In this document: positions 50,570 to 54,586 of the stretch, in pieces
Numbering within the stretch: the first letter of the stretch is position 1
Layout: each line of letters starts with the position of its first letter
Assembly (NCBI GenBank): GCA_035690495.1
Contig: DASSKK010000108.1
Span: 1 to 54,586, forward strand
Origin: DASSKK01 sp035690495
GTDB lineage: Bacteria; Actinomycetota; Actinomycetes; Propionibacteriales; Nocardioidaceae
DNA: 54,586 nt
Direction: 5' to 3'
Notes under the pieces: generated by a model
What the model was told of the DNA's origin: nothing
Database searches by the model: none
Seen by the model: only the letters and a program-made list of their open reading frames with translations
Program-made: the position numbers and the translations under genes

Positions 50570-52555
50570 CTACTTGCTCGCCGCCAGCGCTGTCTTCGAA
50601 GGGGTCTGCGGATAGAACAGCCCCGCTTGGCTGTAGCGCTTGCCGACCGACAGGTCGTACTGCACCAACCTGTAGTCGTGCAGAAGCTGCTTGGCCTTCG
50701 AACTGAGCTGCGACTCGCTGACCTGCCGATTGTCCGCGTTGATGTATCTGCCCTGTTCCATCGCCGGGATCTGCTTGTTCATCTCGTCGAGGAGCTCGTA
50801 GTACGGCGGGAGAGGCGCATTCGCCATGTCGAAGATCTTCGGCATGAAGTAGATCGGGCTGGTCGTGGGCTGGGGATTCGACTGGTGGGACAGGAAGTTG
50901 GACCAGACGAAGAAATCGGTCTCGCGCATCCGGCGTACGCCGTTCTCGTCCCGGATCGACTTGGGCCAGAAGGCCGGCAGATGGTCTCCGTAGAAGACCA
51001 CGATCGTCTTCTCGTTGGAGTGCTCGAGCGAAGTCAGGAAGCGCTTCAGCGCCTGGTCGGTGAAGTTGATCCCTCGTGAATAGCCCTCTGCCTCTGCCTT
51101 GGGCTCGCCCTTCAGTCCGGTGACCGGGATGGGGTGGTAATAGAGGTTCTTCATCGGGTAGTGGTTCTGCATCGTAACGAGGTTGATGAACAGCGGCTCG
51201 TGCGACTTACCGATCTGGTACTCGACTTCGTGGAAGGCCGACTGGTCGGAGATGAAGTCGCTCTTGTCAAGCTTCTTGGCGCGTTGCATCGTCGTGTCGT
51301 GGACGAACTTGGTGAACCCGAGGATCGGATAGACCTCGTTCCGCTTGTACATCCCGGTCATGTAGGGATGGATCGCGATCGGGTCGTGTCCGTGTTGCTT
51401 GAAGTAGCCCACTGCGGACGGCCACTGCTTGTAGTGCGGGACCATCATCTGGTACGGCGTGGTCATCTGGGGGGTGAACTGGGCCAGCGACATACCCGTG
51501 AGCGTCTCGAACTCCATATTGGCGGTCCCGCCGCCGAAAAGCTGGGCGAGCATGAGTCCTGAGGTGGTGTGCTTCATCAGGTTGCGGGTGAAGGGGATCG
51601 GGTCCTGTGAGATGTGAGCCCCCTTGACCCGGGTCGGGTCGCTGAACGCCTCGCTGAGGATCGAGACGACGTTGACGTCGTCGAGTGCTCCAGGGCTCCT
51701 GGTCTTGTTGACCTCCGCCGCTCGACGCGTGTACTTGTCGACGATGTGCTGCATGGTGGCGGCCGAGTAGTCGGCCGGCCTGTCCATCGCCTTGACATGC
51801 AGGTTGTAGAGGATGCCTGCAACGAAGCCGTTCTCCTGGTAGTTGAGCTTCTGATACCAGAATGCCCAATGCGCGCCGCTGGCGTCATAGGCGGCGCGCA
51901 GCTTGTTGCCGGGTGCGTTGAAGTTCGTTGCGTAGGCGAGCATGGCGACGCAGGCGACCACGCCGACCACTCGCAGAGAGGTGACAGCGGCCCACAGCCG
52001 GGGCAGGTCCCTACGTTTGATGCCCGGGAACACCCGGCGGATTAGCCGCCCTGTCATGAGCAGGATGAAGCTCAGCAGGACCAGCAGCGTCACCATCATC
52101 GCGAGCGTGCGGGCACCGACTTCGTGGACGAGGAAGCCGCCGTGGCCGGCGAAGTCCAGGTCACTGGGGTAGAGCGGCTCGAGTCGGAGCCGGATCTTGT
52201 CGAAGTTCGCGTAGGCGACCACCACGGTGACCAGCGTGAGCAGTGTGAGTGAGAGCCAGAGTCGACCCGTCAGGCACAGCACCAGCATCAGCAGGACCCA
52301 GACGAGCGCCGACCCGAGCAGGAAGGGCCCCATGGCCCGAGCGAACGTATATGTCACGAGAAAGTGGCCGTTGCCAGCGGCTTGGAGGTATTCGATGGTC
52401 ATGTTGCAGACCACCGCCCAGATGACCGTGAGCAGCAGTGCGCCCACGAGGCCACGGATCGCCCGACCCCGGCCCGCCGGTGGTGAAGGCTGAGGCGCTG
52501 ATGGGCGATCGGGCGTGTCCGGCTCGGCCGGTTTGTCCGGGGCGACTGTAGTCAT
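50570..52555 (-). CDS. LTA-synthase-like membrane sulfatase-fold enzyme
   Basis: A 661-residue phosphoglycerol-transferase-type protein. A Pro-rich cytoplasmic tail leads into about five membrane helices (residues about 33 to 210), then an extracytoplasmic alkaline-phosphatase-fold domain. Signature segments are NVVSILSEAFSDP (metal Glu), GGGTANMEFETLTGMS (nucleophile Thr region), HPYMTGMYKRN and VVFYGDHLPAFWP (Asp-His metal ligands). Homologues make or modify glycerophosphate-containing envelope polymers. Here the polymer is unknown. It stands alone on the minus strand between the exonuclease and a repeat array. Confidence 0.88.
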   Translation of the reverse strand: MTTVAPDKPAEPDTPDRPSAPQPSPPAGRGRAIRGLVGALLLTVIWAVVCNMTIEYLQAAGNGHFLVTYTFARAMGPFLLGSALVWVLLMLVLCLTGRLWLSLTLLTLVTVVVAYANFDKIRLRLEPLYPSDLDFAGHGGFLVHEVGARTLAMMVTLLVLLSFILLMTGRLIRRVFPGIKRRDLPRLWAAVTSLRVVGVVACVAMLAYATNFNAPGNKLRAAYDASGAHWAFWYQKLNYQENGFVAGILYNLHVKAMDRPADYSAATMQHIVDKYTRRAAEVNKTRSPGALDDVNVVSILSEAFSDPTRVKGAHISQDPIPFTRNLMKHTTSGLMLAQLFGGGTANMEFETLTGMSLAQFTPQMTTPYQMMVPHYKQWPSAVGYFKQHGHDPIAIHPYMTGMYKRNEVYPILGFTKFVHDTTMQRAKKLDKSDFISDQSAFHEVEYQIGKSHEPLFINLVTMQNHYPMKNLYYHPIPVTGLKGEPKAEAEGYSRGINFTDQALKRFLTSLEHSNEKTIVVFYGDHLPAFWPKSIRDENGVRRMRETDFFVWSNFLSHQSNPQPTTSPIYFMPKIFDMANAPLPPYYELLDEMNKQIPAMEQGRYINADNRQVSESQLSSKAKQLLHDYRLVQYDLSVGKRYSQAGLFYPQTPSKTALAASK

Positions 52556-52689
52556 GCTTCCTCGGTTGGCTGACGCCCACGGCGGAAGTATGTGGGCTCT
52601 TCAGGATATTCCGCGGGCGCCCTCGCCGTCCGGAAAACAAGGAATGTCGGTGCGGGGTGACACGGTGTGCGCATGGAGGGCGCTGACGG

Positions 52690-52816
52690 TGGTTTCGAGA
52701 CGGGCTCCGCTAGCGCTCCGCCCTCCTCAACCACCGGAAGGCGAGGACCCTGCGCCCTCCTCAACCACCGAAGGTGAGGACCCTGCGCCCTCCTCAACCA
52801 CCGAAAGTGAGGACCT
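52690..52816 (-). repeat. Dispersed 44-bp repeat (reverse orientation) with tandem 33-34-bp units
   Basis: A complete copy lies at 52690-52733, TGGTTTCGAG...CTCAACCA. It is followed by two to three units ending CCTGCGCCCTCCTCAACCA that reuse the repeat's end together with a GAGGACC spacer. The array reaches the start of the small Cys-rich gene at 52821. The rest of the 265-bp gap (52556-52689) shows no gene. Confidence 0.88.
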
Positions 52817-52820
52817 TGCC

Positions 52821-53036
52821 ATGAGCGTTCACATCGACTGCGACATTTGCCTGGTGCGCGGAGCCGCCTGCCACGACTGCATGGTCACGGCACTGCTTGG
52901 CCCCCCGCCGGAGCTCGGCTTCGACGAGGACGAGCAGAGAGCTTTGGAGGTGCTGTCCGGCTCCGGCTTGATCCCGCCGCTGCGGATGGTGTCGGCCGTG
53001 CCGGATCCATCTCCGCCCGACGCCGCCATTGCTTGA
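52821..53036 (+). CDS. Small conserved Cys-rich protein
   Basis: A 71-residue protein, MSVHIDCDICLVRGAACHDC then MVTALLGPPPELGFDEDEQR. Two C-x2-C pairs suggest a small metal site. I recall similar proteins near NlpC/P60 hydrolases in other actinobacteria; no function is known. Its ATG directly follows the repeat array and the stop abuts another repeat (TGGTCTCGACAGGCTCGACC, from 53037). There is only a weak Shine-Dalgarno (GTGAGGACC). Confidence 0.72.
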   Translation: MSVHIDCDICLVRGAACHDCMVTALLGPPPELGFDEDEQRALEVLSGSGLIPPLRMVSAVPDPSPPDAAIA

Positions 53037-53057
53037 TGGTCTCGACAGGCTCGACCA
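53037..53057. repeat. TGGTCTCGACAGGCTCGACC(A) palindromic repeat
   Basis: A 21-bp near-palindrome of a type I recall as common in Nocardioides-like genomes. It begins right after the stop codon of the Cys-rich gene. It may be related to the TCGAAACCA family, and it could act as a weak terminator. Confidence 0.6.
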
Positions 53058-53179
53058 GCGTTGCGTGTGTGACTTCTGTTACTGGTGAGGCACCGGCTTG
53101 TCATCTGTGTGGCAACACGCCGGTTGATTGTGGACGAAGCGTTTGCCCCGCGCGCTGATCTCCCCTTAGTGTTTCGTCT

Positions 53180-53400
53180 CAGGTGCCTGGACTAGTTCGG
53201 CCAGACCGGGTCGGCTCAGGCGCCGCGTCGAGTCCGGACAAGGACAGCCGGGGAGTCCAGTTCGGAGCCGGGGAACCATGTTCCTGGGGTGAATCGCGCA
53301 CAACCGACGGTCGTGGACGGTCGACGTCCTGCTCATCGGTGTGCGGGTAGGGCGACTTTGCCGTCCGAACCCGTCAGCTCACCTGGTAGACGTGGAGCAA
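53180..53400 (+). promoter_or_regulatory. ydaO-type (cyclic-di-AMP) riboswitch
   Basis: The region shows the ordered consensus elements: GCCGGGGAACC (from 53267), GGGGTGAATCGCG (53286-53298), GCGGGTAGGGCGACTTTGCC (53343-53362), then CCGAACCCGTCAGCTCACCT and GGTAGACG up to 53392. It sits immediately upstream of an NlpC/P60 cell-wall hydrolase gene, the classic actinobacterial target of this riboswitch. Binding of c-di-AMP should lower expression. The 5' boundary is approximate. Rfam RF00379 scoring was not run. Confidence 0.9.
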
Positions 53401-53418
53401 AGAGGAGAGCGACCGCTC

Positions 53419-54417
53419 GTGCCCGACGGCCGCAAGCGCATCACCAGCATTCTCGCGACCCTGTGCGTCGCTGCCCTGGGCGGAACGGTGCTCGTCGCCG
53501 CCCCCCAGGCCGCTGGGACCGACCTCGGTCACGCCAAGCAGCAGGCCCAGCAGCTGTACCACCAGGCGGAGCAGGCCTCGGAGCGATTCGACGCCGCGCG
53601 TGTGCGCGTCAAGAAGGCCCGCGTGCAGTTGAAGGCCCTTCAGGCGGATCTGCATCACCAGCAGGACAAGGTCGATGCGATCCGCGCTCAGGTCGCCCAG
53701 GCGGTTGTCGCACATTACCAAGGCCAGGCATTCTCCTCGACCACCCAGCTCCTGCTCTCCAAGAACCCCGACGCGTTCCTCGACCAGCTCTCCACGGTCT
53801 CGCAGTTCAACGACCAGCAGACGCAGATGATGGCCGAGTTCGGCGTGCAGGCCAAGCAGCTGGCGATGCGTCAGCAGGCGGCCCAGCGACAGCTTGACCA
53901 GATCCGCGCCACCAAGAAGAAGATGGCCGATGAGAAGGCCGTCATCGACAAGAAGGCCGCCGCTGCCAAGGCGCTCGTCGGCAAGCTGGAATCCGAAGCC
54001 GCGGCACGCCAGGCAGCGCCGAGCCGCAGCGCCCAGCGTCAGCCGCTCGCGCGCGCCGTGCCGGCCTCCGGAAGTGCCAGCGCGGCCGTCAACTACGCGA
54101 TGGCGCAGATAGGCAAGGCCTATGTGTACGGCGCAGCCGGCCCGAACGCGTTCGACTGCTCCGGGCTGACGATGATGGCCTGGCGGCAGGCCGGCGTCAG
54201 CCTCCCGCACTCGGCCGCCGCACAGATGGGCTACGGCACCCCCGTGTCCTCGAGCGCGCTTCAGCCGGGCGACCTGGTGTTCTACTACCACCCGGTCAGC
54301 CACGTCGGCATCTACATCGGCAACGGCAACATCGTGCACGCCGCGAACCCGAGCACCGGTGTGCAGATCACCGGCGTGTTCACCATGCCGCTGACTGCCG
54401 CTCGTCGCATCGGCTAG
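53419..54417 (+). CDS. NlpC/P60 peptidoglycan endopeptidase (RipC/RipD-like)
   Basis: Secreted cell-wall hydrolase, 332 residues. A signal peptide (ITSILATLCVAALGGTVLVAAPQAAG) is followed by a long coiled coil (about 35-205). The C-terminal NlpC/P60 domain (about 222-332) carries the catalytic Cys in NAFDCSGLTMMAWRQAG and His in HPVSHVGIYIGNGN, with a further NIVHAANP. The coiled coil probably controls access, as in RipA-type enzymes. The GTG start is supported by GAGGAGAG. Synteny with Rv2190c is from memory. Expression is under the upstream c-di-AMP riboswitch. Confidence 0.93.
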   Translation: MPDGRKRITSILATLCVAALGGTVLVAAPQAAGTDLGHAKQQAQQLYHQAEQASERFDAARVRVKKARVQLKALQADLHHQQDKVDAIRAQVAQAVVAHYQGQAFSSTTQLLLSKNPDAFLDQLSTVSQFNDQQTQMMAEFGVQAKQLAMRQQAAQRQLDQIRATKKKMADEKAVIDKKAAAAKALVGKLESEAAARQAAPSRSAQRQPLARAVPASGSASAAVNYAMAQIGKAYVYGAAGPNAFDCSGLTMMAWRQAGVSLPHSAAAQMGYGTPVSSSALQPGDLVFYYHPVSHVGIYIGNGNIVHAANPSTGVQITGVFTMPLTAARRIG

Positions 54418-54424
54418 CACCACG

Positions 54425-54586
54425 ATGACCGGTCGCCGCCCCGTCCTGTGGGCGGCCGCGGCGGTGGTGTTGTGCCTCGCGGCGCTCGCCTTCCTCCTGC
54501 GGCGCGACGACTCGGTGGAGATCACCCCGCCGCCTCCGGCGTCGAGTCCTTCCCCGGCCGCCACGGAGACAACCGACCCGGCCACG
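54425..54586 (+). CDS. Membrane-anchored protein, 3' truncated by the window edge
   Basis: An open frame starts MTGRRPVLWAAAAVVLCLAA and runs to the end of the window (54 residues). It is a signal-anchor type N-terminus followed by a Pro/Ser/Thr-rich linker. Only 7 bp separate it from the NlpC/P60 stop, so it is probably co-transcribed. The functional domain is outside the window and cannot be named. Confidence 0.6.
   Translation, partial: MTGRRPVLWAAAAVVLCLAALAFLLRRDDSVEITPPPPASSPSPAATETTDPAT

Overview
The window is GC-rich, actinobacterial chromosomal DNA. It most resembles Nocardioidaceae/Propionibacteriales, judging from the bc1-aa3 supercomplex genes, GTG/TTG starts with 4-nt overlaps, a PspA-PspAA-HtpX-PspAB operon, and a dispersed repeat of about 44 bp (TGGTTGAG...CTCGAAACCA) that I associate with Nocardioides. 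The genus is inferred, not proven. No tRNA, rRNA or CRISPR array was seen.

The backbone follows, from memory, the gene order and relative strand of Mycobacterium tuberculosis Rv2213 to Rv2190c in reverse: leucyl aminopeptidase, gcvT, cobS, a DUF3043 membrane protein, glycerate kinase, erpA, a small membrane protein, adenosine kinase, ctaC (then ctaD and ctaF), qcrB-qcrA-qcrC-ctaE, trpD, a DEDDh exonuclease/UvrC-like fusion and an NlpC/P60 hydrolase. Lineage-specific blocks are inserted into it.

1-9.5 kb: a truncated winged-helix protein, pepA and gcvT, then a minus-strand operon of SCO2322-family protein, ECF T component, double ABC ATPase, ECF S component, cobU and cobS. Its leader carries a recognisable cobalamin riboswitch, so the operon couples B12/corrinoid uptake to nucleotide-loop assembly. 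9.5-20.5 kb: a DUF4383 protein overlapping a GGDEF-EAL protein, an AAA ATPase, an aldo/keto reductase, a thiamine-binding protein, DUF3043, the psp envelope-stress operon, and a SigE-type sigma factor with a membrane partner, bracketed by palindromic repeats. 20.5-29.3 kb: GNAT, glycerate kinase, ErpA, adenosine kinase, cytochrome oxidase ctaC-ctaD-ctaF and an L,D-transpeptidase.

29.4-37.7 kb: a galactoside island (DeoR regulator, GH42 beta-galactosidase, sugar ABC transporter without its own ATPase, GH36 alpha-galactosidase) and then a repeat-flanked DUF559 nuclease-like gene. Both separate the two halves of the respiratory locus. 38.9-43.3 kb: ctaE-qcrC-qcrA-qcrB. 43.3-45.8 kb: a repeat-rich zone with a frameshifted IS256-family element. 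45.3-54.6 kb: an atypical receiver-domain protein, trpD, a polytopic membrane protein, a stand-alone AsnC ligand domain, the exonuclease/UvrC fusion, an LTA-synthase-like enzyme, a small Cys-rich protein, and an NlpC/P60 endopeptidase behind a ydaO-type (c-di-AMP) riboswitch, then a truncated membrane protein.
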